The notes under the pieces are model-generated. The model did no database searches and was not told where the DNA came from. It worked only from the letters and a program-made list of their open reading frames with translations. The translations under genes and the position numbers were made by a program. From NCBI GenBank assembly GCA_030428695.1, contig JAUIEM010000066.1, forward strand, positions 1-30,445: a stretch of DNA of 30,445 nt. Reading direction: 5' to 3'. Positions 16,670-29,541 of the stretch are shown piece by piece. This DNA comes from a bacterium (GTDB taxonomy: Bacteria; Planctomycetota; J058; JAJDCP01). Each line of letters opens with the position of its first letter. Position 1 is the first letter of the stretch.

Positions 16670-17521
16670 GTGTGCCGCTTCGTGCTCTACCTCGGCGAGC
16701 CCCTCGCCCTCGACCTCCTGATCACCCGCCCGGCCCACAGCCTGGTGCACCAGAGCTATGAGTCCCACGAGATGCGGCACCCGCTCAACGGCGACGGCTT
16801 CGGCGTCGCCTGGTACGTGCCCGGGCTCTCGCCGCGGCCCGGGCGTTTCCGCGCGATCAGCCCGGCCTGGAGCAACGAGAACCTCGCCCATCTGTGCCGC
16901 GTGACCGAGAGCTCCTGCATCCTGGCCCACGTGCGCGCGGCCTCCCCGGGGCTGCCGGTCGTCCAGACGAACTGCCATCCCTTCGTCGCCGACCGCCACG
17001 CCTTCATGCACAACGGCCTGCTCGGCAGCTTCCGCGCCCTGCGCCGCCGGCTGATCGGCAAGCTCAGCCGGGAGAGCTACGACGTGATCCACGGCAGCAC
17101 CGACTCCGAGCACCTCTTCGCCCTGTTCCTCGACGCCCGCCGCCGGCTCGGCGGAGACGGCGGGCGCGCCCTCGGCCGGGCGCTGGTAGCCACCGTGCAC
17201 GAGGCGATCGCCCTGAGCGAGGAGGTCGACCCGGCGGCGCCCTCCCACCTCAACCTCGCGGTGACCGACGGCTCCTCGGCCGCCGTCACGCGTTTCGCCC
17301 TGCGGGCGGAAGCCCCGTCGCTGTACCTGCACCGGGGCGGCCGCTACACCCTGGTCGACGAGCAGTGCGTGATGGCCGCGGCGGAACCGGGCCGCCGGGC
17401 GGCCCTGGTCAGCTCCGAGCGGCTGAGCGAGGATCCCGGCTGGGAAGCCGTCCCCGCCCAGCACGTCGTGATGATCGAGAGCGACGCCTCGGTCGCGGTC
17501 GAGCCGTTGTCGGAGCTGTAG
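16670..17521 (+). CDS. Class II glutamine amidotransferase (YafJ/EgtC-like)
   Basis: 283 residues. The start codon is GTG with GAGG 8 nt upstream and puts the catalytic cysteine at position 2 (MCRFVLY), as required for an N-terminal nucleophile hydrolase. Other family marks are NGDGFGVAWY (40-49), AHVRAAS (86-92), NCHPF (101-105), MHNG (113-116) and GSTDSEHLF (142-150). Such stand-alone domains hydrolyse glutamine-like amides; EgtC members cleave a gamma-glutamyl group in ergothioneine synthesis, but no other ergothioneine genes are seen, so the substrate is open. It starts 69 bp after the histidine kinase gene on the same strand and may be read through from it. Confidence 0.9.
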   Translation: MCRFVLYLGEPLALDLLITRPAHSLVHQSYESHEMRHPLNGDGFGVAWYVPGLSPRPGRFRAISPAWSNENLAHLCRVTESSCILAHVRAASPGLPVVQTNCHPFVADRHAFMHNGLLGSFRALRRRLIGKLSRESYDVIHGSTDSEHLFALFLDARRRLGGDGGRALGRALVATVHEAIALSEEVDPAAPSHLNLAVTDGSSAAVTRFALRAEAPSLYLHRGGRYTLVDEQCVMAAAEPGRRAALVSSERLSEDPGWEAVPAQHVVMIESDASVAVEPLSEL

Positions 17522-17573
17522 CCGGCACTCCCCTTGCATTCCTCCCCCCTGCCATCCTCGGGGGAGAAGACCG

Positions 17574-17870
17574 CTGCCGGGCCACGAGAACTACACCCTT
17601 CCGACGCCGGGCCCCCAGAATCCGGACTGGCCGCAGCAGCTCCCGCCCGAGTCGAGCGGGCCCGCGATCGTGCTCGGCCTCATCGTCGGGTTCCTCGTGG
17701 TCGCCCTGGCCCGGCATCTCGCCCGCCACGTGAGCGAGCCGGGCGGGGGTGTCGCCCCCACCCGACAGGTGATGGCGACACCCGTCACCGCCTCGCCCCC
17801 GCAGGATCGCAACGAAACCCGCACGGACTCTCCCGGAGTCCGAAGGAGCCGTCCATGGAGATTCCCGTGA
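17574..17870 (+). CDS. Possible small single-span membrane protein (non-ATG start)
   Basis: No ATG opens this frame. A CTG at 17574 lies 8 nt after GGGGAG and would give 98 residues: a Pro/Asn-rich head (GHENYTLPTPGPQNPDWPQ), one membrane span (AIVLGLIVGFLVVALA, about 33-48), then a basic segment and a disordered tail. A shorter GTG start at 17670 would begin inside the membrane span. Third positions are almost all G or C up to about 17800, as in real genes here, but the 3' part contains two hairpins and weaker codon bias. Could also be the remnant of a longer gene. No function is assigned. Confidence 0.45.
   Translation: MPGHENYTLPTPGPQNPDWPQQLPPESSGPAIVLGLIVGFLVVALARHLARHVSEPGGGVAPTRQVMATPVTASPPQDRNETRTDSPGVRRSRPWRFP
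17747..17783. terminator. Strong hairpin
   Basis: GGGTGTCGCC (17747-17756) and GGCGACACCC (17774-17783) are perfect inverted 10-mers; the 17-nt loop contains CACC/GGTG that extends pairing. No T-run follows. It could end transcripts from the amidotransferase side or act as a processing site. Confidence 0.5.
17824..17842. terminator. Short perfect hairpin
   Basis: CGGACTC (17824-17830) pairs with GAGTCCG (17836-17842) around a 5-nt loop. It lies inside the tail of the doubtful small ORF and 41 bp after the hairpin at 17747-17783. Confidence 0.4.
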
Positions 17871-17894
17871 ATTTCGGCGGCGCTACCGCCTGGA

Positions 17895-22943
<5,049 letters not shown>

Positions 22944-23056
22944 CGGACCCTCCGTGCTCCCATCTTCGCAGCGCGCAGGGACCCGTGCAACGCCCGTTCG
23001 CTTCCGTCTCCCTCACCCCCCCGCGCGGCGAGGCCCCTCCCATCCCCACCGACGGC

Positions 23057-23084
23057 TTGACCTCGCGGCAGTTCCTGCCATGAT
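23057..23084 (+). promoter_or_regulatory. Possible sigma-70-type promoter of metG
   Basis: TTGACC (23057-23062) and CATGAT (23079-23084) are separated by 16 bp, a plausible vegetative promoter placed about 28 bp before the metG start in the 169-bp divergent gap. No promoter was recognised for the kinase on the other strand. Confidence 0.4.
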
Positions 23085-23112
23085 AGGCCGCTCGCAAGGG
23101 GGAACAGAACCG

Positions 23113-25161
23113 ATGGCCAAGTATCTCGTCACCAGCGCCCTGCCCTACGCCAACGGGCCGATCCACTTCGGGCACATCGCCGGCGCCTATCTGCCCGCGG
23201 ACATCTTCGTGCGCTTCCGCCGGCTGTGCGGCGACGAGGTGCTGTACATCTGCGGCACCGACGAGCACGGCGCGCCGATCCAGATCAACGCCGAGAAGGA
23301 AGACATCTCGCCCCAGGCCTACACCGACAAGTGGCACGAGGCGATCCGCTCCTCCTTCGAGGCGCTGCGCATCGACTTCGACAACTTCTCCCGGACGAGC
23401 TTGCCGGTCCACCACGAGTGGACGGTGCACATGTTCGAGGCCCTGCACAGGAAGGGCTTCATCGTCGCGAAGACCGAGGACCAGCTGTTCTGCGAGAAGT
23501 GCCAGCGCGGGCTCCCCGACCGCTACGTCGAGGGCACCTGCCCGAAGTGCGGCTACGAGAAGGCCCGCGGCGACGAGTGCCCCGCCTGCGGCTTCAACCT
23601 CGACGCCGCCGAGCTGCTCGAGCCGCACTGCAAGACCTGCGGGCAGCCGGCGGGCAACAAGCCGTCGCGGCACTGGTACCTCGACCTGCCGAAGCTCAAG
23701 CCCCAGCTCGAGGCCTGGCTGGACACCAAGCGGGAGTTCTGGAAGCCGAACGTCCTCGGCGAGGTCGACAAGTTCCTCGAGAACCTGCGCCCCCGCGCGA
23801 TCACCCGCGACCTGAAGTGGGGCGTGCCCTTCCCGCTGCCCGAGGGCGAGGGCAAGGTCTTCTACGTGTGGTTCGACGCCCCGATCGGCTACCTGTCCTC
23901 GACGGTGGAGTGGGCGGAGAAGCACGGCACGCCCGAGGCCTGGAAGGAGTGGTGGAAGGACGACGTCGAGCTCGTCCACTTCATCGGCAAGGACAACATC
24001 AGCTTCCACTGCGTCATCTGGCCCGCGGTATTGCTCGGCCAGGACGAGCGCTTCCCGATGCCGGCCAACGTGCCCGCCAACGAGTTCTACAACCTCGAGG
24101 GCCGGAAGTTCTCGACCAGCGAGGGCTGGTACCTCGACATCGTCGACTTCATGAAGAAGTACCCGCCGGACACCCTGCGCTGGACGCTCGCCCGCGGCGC
24201 TCCGGAGACCCGTGACACCCAGTTCACCTGGAAGGAGTACCAGGTCCGGGTCAACAGCGAGCTGCTCGGCAACTTCGGGAACCTCGCCTCGCGCGTGCTG
24301 AAGTTCATCAAGGCGCGCTTCTCCGGCACCATCCCCGAGCGCGGCGCGCTGAGCGACAACGAGAGCGCGGCCCTCGCCGAGGCGGCGGCGCTGTACGCGC
24401 AGATCGGCGAGGAGTACGCGCGCTTCTCCCCCAAGCACGCGAGCGAGTCGCTGCTCAAGCTCGGCGGCATCGCGAACAAGCTGATCGACGCCGAGCGGCC
24501 CTTCTCGGTGTACAAGGAAGATCCCGCACGCGCCGGCACCACGCTCAACGTCGCGGTGACGATCCTCGAGATGGTCGCCACCGGCATCGCCCCGATCATC
24601 CCCGGCACCGCCGACAAGATCTTCAAGCAGCTCGGCCTCAAGGGCCAGCTCGCCGAGCGCGGCTGGGAGGGCGGTGGGAAGCAGGCCGATCCCGCCGGCC
24701 GCACGATCGGCAAGCCGAAGCACCTGTTCCAGCGCATCGAAGACGCGCGCATCGCCGCCGAGGTCGAGGCCCTGCAGGCCGCGGCAGAGGCGAAGGCGCA
24801 GGAGAACGAAGGGCCGGTCACCGAAGAGATCGCCGAGCCGATCGCCTTCGAGCACTTCCTCGCCACCGACCTGCGGGTCGCGCGGGTCGCGGCGGCCGAA
24901 GAGGTCCCGAAGGCGAACAAGCTGCTCAAGCTGACCCTCGACCTCGGTTCGATCGAGCGCACCGTCGTCTCCGGCATCAAGCCCTGGTACAAGCCCGAGG
25001 ACGTGGTCGGCGAGACCGTGCTCTACCTCGCGAACCTCGCCCCGCGCAAGCTGCGGGGGGTCGTCTCCGAGGGCATGGTGCTGATGGCCGACGGCCCGGA
25101 CGGCAAGCCGGTGTTCCTGCAGCCCCGGAGCGAGGTTCCCTTCGGCACGCGCCTGAAGTAG
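23113..25161 (+). CDS. metG: Methionine-tRNA ligase
   Basis: 682 residues; charges initiator and elongator tRNA-Met with methionine in the cytoplasm. The class I signature HFGH is at 18-21 and the KMSKS loop appears as KFSTS at 332-336, an accepted variant. Between them lie eight cysteines (127, 130, 143, 146, 156, 159, 173, 176) in CxxC pairs, the two-knuckle zinc type. The C-terminal 110 residues (about 573-682) form an EMAPII/Arc1p-like tRNA-binding domain (FEHFLATDLRVARV...VVSEGMVLMA), used for dimerisation and tRNA binding. Start: ATG 23113, where family similarity begins; a frame opening upstream at 22954 adds unrelated sequence. First of a run with purB, rfbC and folP. Confidence 0.98.
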   Translation: MAKYLVTSALPYANGPIHFGHIAGAYLPADIFVRFRRLCGDEVLYICGTDEHGAPIQINAEKEDISPQAYTDKWHEAIRSSFEALRIDFDNFSRTSLPVHHEWTVHMFEALHRKGFIVAKTEDQLFCEKCQRGLPDRYVEGTCPKCGYEKARGDECPACGFNLDAAELLEPHCKTCGQPAGNKPSRHWYLDLPKLKPQLEAWLDTKREFWKPNVLGEVDKFLENLRPRAITRDLKWGVPFPLPEGEGKVFYVWFDAPIGYLSSTVEWAEKHGTPEAWKEWWKDDVELVHFIGKDNISFHCVIWPAVLLGQDERFPMPANVPANEFYNLEGRKFSTSEGWYLDIVDFMKKYPPDTLRWTLARGAPETRDTQFTWKEYQVRVNSELLGNFGNLASRVLKFIKARFSGTIPERGALSDNESAALAEAAALYAQIGEEYARFSPKHASESLLKLGGIANKLIDAERPFSVYKEDPARAGTTLNVAVTILEMVATGIAPIIPGTADKIFKQLGLKGQLAERGWEGGGKQADPAGRTIGKPKHLFQRIEDARIAAEVEALQAAAEAKAQENEGPVTEEIAEPIAFEHFLATDLRVARVAAAEEVPKANKLLKLTLDLGSIERTVVSGIKPWYKPEDVVGETVLYLANLAPRKLRGVVSEGMVLMADGPDGKPVFLQPRSEVPFGTRLK

Positions 25162-25210
25162 GCCGCGCGGTCCCGGTTCGACAGACAACCCCGAGCGCTC
25201 TGGAGCCCCG

Positions 25211-26632
25211 ATGGTCTACGAGAACCCCCTGGTCACGCGCTACGCCGGTCCGGCGATGCGCGGCGCCTTCAGCCGCGACGCGAAGTACATCGCCTGGCGG
25301 AAGCTGTGGATCGCCCTCGCCGATGAGCAGCGCAGGCTCGGCCTCGAGATCAGCGCCGAGCAGATCGCCGAGCTCGAGGCGAACATCACGCCGATCGACT
25401 ACGAGCGCGTCCGGGAGATCGAGCGCGAGACCCGCCACGACGTGATGGCCCACGTGCTCGCCTGGGGAGAGCAGTGCCCCGGCGCCGCCGGCATCCTGCA
25501 CCTCGGGGCGACCAGCGCCTACGTGACCGACAACGGCGACCTGTTGCAGCTGCGGGAAGGGATGCGGATCCTCTACGCCGGGCTGCTCGACGCGATCGAG
25601 GCCCTGGCCGGCTTCGCCCGCCCCCATGCGGGCACGCCGACCCTCGGCTTCACCCACTTCCAGCCCGCCCAGCCGACCACGATCGGCAAGCGCGCCTGCC
25701 TGTGGATCCAGGACCTGCTGATGGATGCGGTCGAGCTCGAGCGCCGCATCGAGATGCTGCCCTTCCTCGGCGTCAAGGGCACCACCGGCACCCAAGCGAG
25801 CTTCCTGCAGTTGTTCGGCGGCAACGGCGGAAAGGTCGTCGCCCTCGACCGGGCGGTCGCCGCGCGCTTCGGCTTCACCAGCCTGCTGCCGGTCGCGGGC
25901 CAGACCTACAGCCGGAAGATCGACCAGCAGGTCCTCGACGTGCTCGCCGGCATCGCCTCCTCGGCCTCGAAGCTCGGCTCCGACCTGCGGCTGCTGCAGC
26001 ACCTCGGCGAGCTCGAGGAGCCGTTCAAGAAGAAGCAGGTCGGCAGCTCGGCGATGCCCTACAAGCGCAACCCGATCCTCTCCGAGCGTACCTGCGGCCT
26101 GGCGCGGTTCCTCTTGACCCTGTGCCAGAACCCCGGCTGGACCGCCGCCACCCAGTGGCTCGAGCGCAGCCTCGACGACAGCTCGAACCGGCGCCTGTCC
26201 CTGCCCCAGGCCTTTCTCGCGGCCGACGGCATCGTCCGCGCCCTGGTCGCCATCGGCCGCGGCCTGACGGTCTACCCCGAGGTGGTCGCGGCGCACCTGA
26301 ACGCCGAGCTGCCCTTCCTCGCCACCGAGAGCTTCCTGATGGCCGCCAGCGAGAAGGGGCTGAGCCGGCAGGAGGGCCACGAGGTCATCCGCCAGCGCGC
26401 CCACGAGGCCCGCGGCCGGGTGCGGCGCGGGGAGAGCAACGACCTGCTCGCGCGGCTCGCCGAAGACGAGCGGCTACCTCTCGACGCGGACGAGCTCGCG
26501 GCGCTGGTCGATCCGGAGCGCTTCACCGGGCGGGCCCGCGACCAGGCGGTGACCTTCCTGACCATGCAGGTCCAACCCTATCTCGCCGACCGCCTGCACC
26601 TCAAGGCGAAGACGACCGAACCGGAGGTCTGA
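25211..26632 (+). CDS. purB: Adenylosuccinate lyase
   Basis: 473 residues. Catalyses two purine steps: SAICAR to AICAR plus fumarate, and adenylosuccinate to AMP plus fumarate. The fumarase-superfamily signature SSAMPYKRNP is at 279-288, with GATSAYVTDN near 98-107 and GFTHFQPAQPTT near 146-157 supplying catalytic histidine and substrate contacts. ERSLDDSSNRRL near 317-328 and the N-terminal YAGPAMRGAFSRDAKYIAWRKLW resemble the longer, eukaryote-like branch. Start: ATG 25211, with GGAG about 7 nt upstream, 49 bp after metG. The ribosome site of rfbC (GGAGGT) lies within the last codons, so translation of the next gene is linked. Confidence 0.97.
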   Translation: MVYENPLVTRYAGPAMRGAFSRDAKYIAWRKLWIALADEQRRLGLEISAEQIAELEANITPIDYERVREIERETRHDVMAHVLAWGEQCPGAAGILHLGATSAYVTDNGDLLQLREGMRILYAGLLDAIEALAGFARPHAGTPTLGFTHFQPAQPTTIGKRACLWIQDLLMDAVELERRIEMLPFLGVKGTTGTQASFLQLFGGNGGKVVALDRAVAARFGFTSLLPVAGQTYSRKIDQQVLDVLAGIASSASKLGSDLRLLQHLGELEEPFKKKQVGSSAMPYKRNPILSERTCGLARFLLTLCQNPGWTAATQWLERSLDDSSNRRLSLPQAFLAADGIVRALVAIGRGLTVYPEVVAAHLNAELPFLATESFLMAASEKGLSRQEGHEVIRQRAHEARGRVRRGESNDLLARLAEDERLPLDADELAALVDPERFTGRARDQAVTFLTMQVQPYLADRLHLKAKTTEPEV

Positions 26633-26635
26633 GAC

Positions 26636-27205
26636 GTGAAGTTCCACACGACCGAGATCCGCGACGTGCTGATCATCGAGCCGCCGGTCTTCGGCGACGA
26701 GCGGGGCTTCTTCATGGAGAGCTTCCGCGCCGACAAGCTCGCCGCCCAGGGGGTCGAGCAGCGCTTCGTGCAGGACAACCAGTCCCAGTCGAAGAAGGGC
26801 GTCGTGCGCGGGCTGCACTTCCAGTGGGAGCCGCCGCAGGGGAAGCTGATGCGCGTCACCCGCGGGGCGGCCTTCATCGTCGCGGTCGACATCCGCAAGG
26901 GCTCGCCGACCTTCGGCCGCTGGCACGGCTTCGTCGCCGACGAGCACAACAAGCTGCAGATGTGGGCGCCCGCCGGCTTCGCGCGCGGCTTCTGCGCCCT
27001 GAGCGAGCTCGTCGACGTGCAGTACAAGTGCACCGGCACCTACAACCCGCGCTGCGAGTCCGGGATCCGCTGGGACGACCCGGACATCGGCATCGACTGG
27101 CCGATCGAGCCGTCGTCCGCCCAGCTCTCGCCGAAGGACGCCGCCGCGCAGACCCTGGCGGAATGGAGCGAGCGCCCGGAGTCGGAGAGCTTCACGTATG
27201 CCTGA
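26636..27205 (+). CDS. rfbC: dTDP-4-dehydrorhamnose 3,5-epimerase
   Basis: 189 residues, the usual size of RmlC/RfbC. It epimerises dTDP-4-keto-6-deoxyglucose at C3 and C5 for dTDP-L-rhamnose, a cell-surface sugar. Visible marks: FGDERGFFMESF (19-30), catalytic H61 in RGLHFQ, K70 or nearby, Y130 in VQYKCTGTYNP and LSPKD (D168). The companion genes rfbA, rfbB and rfbD are not in the window, so the pathway is split. Start is GTG at 26636, 3 bp after purB, preceded by GGAGGT; the end overlaps folP by 8 bp. Confidence 0.96.
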   Translation: MKFHTTEIRDVLIIEPPVFGDERGFFMESFRADKLAAQGVEQRFVQDNQSQSKKGVVRGLHFQWEPPQGKLMRVTRGAAFIVAVDIRKGSPTFGRWHGFVADEHNKLQMWAPAGFARGFCALSELVDVQYKCTGTYNPRCESGIRWDDPDIGIDWPIEPSSAQLSPKDAAAQTLAEWSERPESESFTYA

Positions 27206-28043
27206 GCTGGTCTGGCGGGAGCACCGCCTCGACCTGACCGTGCCGGGCGTGGTCGGGATCCTCAACCGAACCCCCGACAGCTTCTCCGACGGCGGACACA
27301 ACGCCACGCTCGAGACCGCCGTCGCGAGTTGCCAGGCGATGGTCGAGGCCGGCGCGGTGTGTATCGACGTCGGCGGGGAGTCGAGCCGGCCAGGCGCGCT
27401 GCCGGTGTCCGAAGAGGACGAGCTCGCGCGGGTCGTGCCCCTGGTCGAGGCGATCGCTCCGCGGATGTGCGTGTCGATCGACACGACCAAGGCGATGGTC
27501 GCCCTGCGCTGTCTCGAGGCGGGGGCGGCCGCGGTCAACGACATCTCCGCCCTGCACTGGGACCCGGAGATGGCGAGCGTGGTCGCCGACCACGACGCCG
27601 GCCTGGTGCTGATGCACATGCAGGGCGCCCCGCGCACGATGCAGGCCCGACCCTCCTACGGCGACGTGGTCGAGGAGGTCTACGCCTTCCTCGCCCAGGG
27701 CCTCGAGGACGCGCTCGACGCCGGCGTCAAGGAGGAGCGCATCGCCCTCGACCCCGGCTTCGGCTTCGGCAAGACCACCGCCCACAACCTCGCCCTGCTG
27801 CACGGCCTGCCGCGCCTGGCCACGCTCGGCCGGCCGCTCTACGTCGGGCTGTCGCGCAAGTCGCTGCTCGGGCGGCTGACCGGCCGCGCGGTCGACGAGC
27901 GGCTGCCGGCGACCTGCGCGGTCCACTCCCTCGCGGTGTGGATGGGCGCGGACCTGCTGCGGGTGCACGATGTCGGCCCGGCCGTCGACGCGGTCAAGGT
28001 CGCCGTCGCCTTGCGCGGGAGTCTGGCGGCGCCGCTGGGGTAG
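27198..28043 (+). CDS. folP: Dihydropteroate synthase
   Basis: 281 residues. Condenses 6-hydroxymethyl-dihydropterin pyrophosphate with p-aminobenzoate in folate synthesis and is the target of sulfonamides. Motifs: GILNRTPDSFSDGG (20-33), GGESSRPGA (59-67), DTTK (95-98), ND (114-115), DPGFGFGK (185-192), GLSRKS (217-222) and RVHDV (255-259). The arginine in NRTPDSF replaces the more common valine, as in some other members. Starts with ATG inside the end of rfbC (8-bp overlap). It is the last gene of the run; the next 550 bp are repeat-rich. Confidence 0.96.
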   Translation: MPELVWREHRLDLTVPGVVGILNRTPDSFSDGGHNATLETAVASCQAMVEAGAVCIDVGGESSRPGALPVSEEDELARVVPLVEAIAPRMCVSIDTTKAMVALRCLEAGAAAVNDISALHWDPEMASVVADHDAGLVLMHMQGAPRTMQARPSYGDVVEEVYAFLAQGLEDALDAGVKEERIALDPGFGFGKTTAHNLALLHGLPRLATLGRPLYVGLSRKSLLGRLTGRAVDERLPATCAVHSLAVWMGADLLRVHDVGPAVDAVKVAVALRGSLAAPLG

Positions 28044-28050
28044 CGGATGG

Positions 28051-28140
28051 GCGCGCGGCAACAGGGCTCGGCGTCTGGAAGCGCGCGGAAGCAGGGTGCG
28101 GCATCTGGAGGCGCGCGGCAACAGGGCTCGGCCGGTGCGG
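28051..28140. repeat. Three tandem 30-bp units
   Basis: Units at 28051-28080, 28081-28110 and 28111-28140 each begin GCGCGCGG and contain CAGGG; units 1 and 3 agree over the first 21 bases, unit 2 differs at several positions. No unique spacers, so not CRISPR. Starts 7 bp after the folP stop. Confidence 0.9.
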
Positions 28141-28186
28141 ATACCCTCCCGAAGTAGCGGCTCAGAAGCACAAGAACCGTGGTGGA

Positions 28187-28312
28187 GGGCCCTGCTGCCC
28201 TCCTGAAGTCGGGCAGCTTGGCGGCAGCGACGAACAGCGAAGGGGGGAAGACGGTCCCCCCGCCAAGCTGCACGACTTCAGGACCTTCCGTGGCCTTCGG
28301 GCAGCAGGGCCC
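28187..28312. repeat. Large imperfect inverted repeat (126 bp)
   Basis: Left arm: GGGCCCTGCTGCCC (28187-28200) followed by 24 bases beginning TCCTGAAGTC (28201-28224). Right arm: the complement of the 24-mer with one mismatch (28260-28283), a 15-base insertion, then the exact complement GGGCAGCAGGGCCC (28299-28312). The apex (28242-28261) has its own GGGGGG/CCCCCC pairing. A structured RNA, a MITE-like element or a terminator-like structure are all possible. Confidence 0.85.
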
Positions 28313-28609
28313 GATAGAGGGGGTGTCCGGCAAGGCCGGCCCCCACCGGGGGTTGGGGGGAACACCATGAACGTAGACACTCATCCGCACAGGCAGATCA
28401 CGAAGGCCTTCCCTCGGCCATGTGCCACGTCAGTCGGGCGGGACCGCTGGCATTAAACCAGGCCGTCCCGAATTGTTCAGCGTCACCAAGCAGAACCCGG
28501 AGTCGACAGGCTTGCCCACGCGGGTCACGGTGTCGACCGACATTCCAGTGCGGAAGTACCTACATGGTCGCCCCAGTCCGCCCGCGACCCCTACCGAACA
28601 GCCGACGCC

Positions 28610-28945
28610 TTGCAGCGGCGAGCCATGGTCGAGCTGGGGCTGCCTCTGCATGAATATTGTGAAGCGACCCGCGACGGGCCCGCAGCGATCGCCACGCTCC
28701 TTGCGCTCCGTGATCGGCACCGGCCGAGACTGGAGCGAGCGCTTGCTCTGTGGCGCGAGGCGCAGAGTTTCTTCCGCGAGAACCGCGACATCTATCCGTA
28801 CAACTTCGTGAAGATCTTCGACGCCTACATCGCGGCTCTACAGGAGCTCATCGTCGGCGCCGAGCGACTTCTGGACTGCACGGAGCAGAGCACCGACATC
28901 GCCAGCTATTGGCGTACCGTCCTGCCAGGCAGGATGCGCCACTGA
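28610..28945 (+). CDS. Small protein of unknown function, possibly truncated at the 5' end
   Basis: 111 residues from a TTG start, or 106 from ATG at 28625; neither has a good ribosome site. Mostly helical and charged, for example RHRPRLERALALWREAQSFF and IYPYNFVKIFDAYIAALQELI. I do not recognise the family. The frame is open upstream to 28457 and reads sensibly just before the start (RDPYRTADAL), so the natural N-terminus may be lost and this could be a remnant. Codons such as CTT, CGT, TAT and GAA are more frequent than in nearby genes, which points to a different origin. Confidence 0.5.
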   Translation: MQRRAMVELGLPLHEYCEATRDGPAAIATLLALRDRHRPRLERALALWREAQSFFRENRDIYPYNFVKIFDAYIAALQELIVGAERLLDCTEQSTDIASYWRTVLPGRMRH

Positions 28946-28956
28946 GCCGTTGGGTC

Positions 28957-29028
28957 CCGATGGCTTCACCAGGATCCCTGCTGCGGAACCGGATGCCGGG
29001 CCCGAGCACTTCGGCTGCGCTGCTCACC
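28957..29028 (+). repeat. Dispersed intergenic repeat, copy C
   Basis: TTCACCAGGATCCCTGCTGC (28965-28984) and the next three bases are identical to copy B (6728-6750, minus). The copy then follows B through GGATGCCG, CACTTCGG and GCGCTGCTCACC, ending over the stop codon of the gene at 29024. Confidence 0.8.
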
Positions 29029-29506
29029 GGTAGACGGTGCTGGACTCTCCACCCACGTTCCGGAGCCGCATGTAGCCGTCTTCGGCGAAGACCGCGCGCT
29101 TCTTCTGCCAGCACCAGAACATGCCCTCCCCGAGAGCCTCATAGCCAACTCCGCTCCCTCCTGCGCCAGGATCCCCCTCGGCATCGAGCATGATCAGGAG
29201 GCCGTGCTGCATGCGGGCAGACTCCCGAACCACCAGCAGGACTCCGCCCCTGTGAGGTTGGACGGACAGTGGACGCAGCGCGCGCACAGATTCCGGCCAC
29301 GAGTCGCTTTTCGTGATTCCGTCAGGTGCCCTGGCGAGATCCAGAAGGTCGGCACGCAATGGACCGACACCATAGCTCCGGACAGTGCCGACGATCCTCC
29401 GTTCGGAACCGCTGACGACCAACGCCCACGCGAGCACCCCGCTGATGGCGAGCACGGAGATCCCGACGAGAAACTTCCGGCTTCCCACCACCAGGCCCGC
29501 TCCCAT
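29024..29506 (-). CDS. Small membrane-anchored protein of unknown function
   Basis: 160 residues. A short basic head (GSRKF) and one hydrophobic span (about 14-34, LVGISVLAISGVLAWALVV) are followed by an exported domain of about 125 residues with no named motif; it contains KSDSWPESVRAL and a Trp/Cys patch (FWCWQKK). No clear lipobox. The ATG at 29506 lacks a strong ribosome site. It is 35 bp downstream of the DUF2461 gene on the same strand and likely in its operon, although its codon use is less GC-extreme. Its stop lies in repeat copy C. Confidence 0.7.
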   Translation of the reverse strand: MGAGLVVGSRKFLVGISVLAISGVLAWALVVSGSERRIVGTVRSYGVGPLRADLLDLARAPDGITKSDSWPESVRALRPLSVQPHRGGVLLVVRESARMQHGLLIMLDAEGDPGAGGSGVGYEALGEGMFWCWQKKRAVFAEDGYMRLRNVGGESSTVYR

Positions 29507-29541
29507 CTGGCCGTCCGCGGAAGGTCCACGTCCGCAGCCCC

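Larger units (their letters stand above)
28044..28609. other. Repeat-rich intergenic island
   Basis: Holds the 30-bp tandem triplicate (28051-28140), the large imperfect palindrome (28187-28312), a G/C-rich hairpin region (28313-28368) and then about 240 bp of lower GC content with no start-bearing gene I accept. Frame 28457-28609 stays open into the following small gene and ends with RDPYRTADALQ-type sequence, so part of it may be lost coding sequence. Confidence 0.6.

Noticed and set aside
15773..17539. 588-codon minus-strand frame
   Set aside because: Spans two unrelated plus-strand genes (histidine kinase and amidotransferase) antisense; no motifs.
28051..28140. CRISPR array
   Set aside because: Units are directly adjacent with no spacers, only three copies, and no cas genes.
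27839..28390. 183-codon minus frame across the folP end and tandem repeats
   Set aside because: Created by the 30-bp repeat and antisense folP sequence; peptide is a Cys/Arg/Pro-rich repeat.
28369..28456. 29-codon ATG frame after a G-rich stretch
   Set aside because: No similarity or codon bias; the G-run before it belongs to a hairpin rather than a clear ribosome site.
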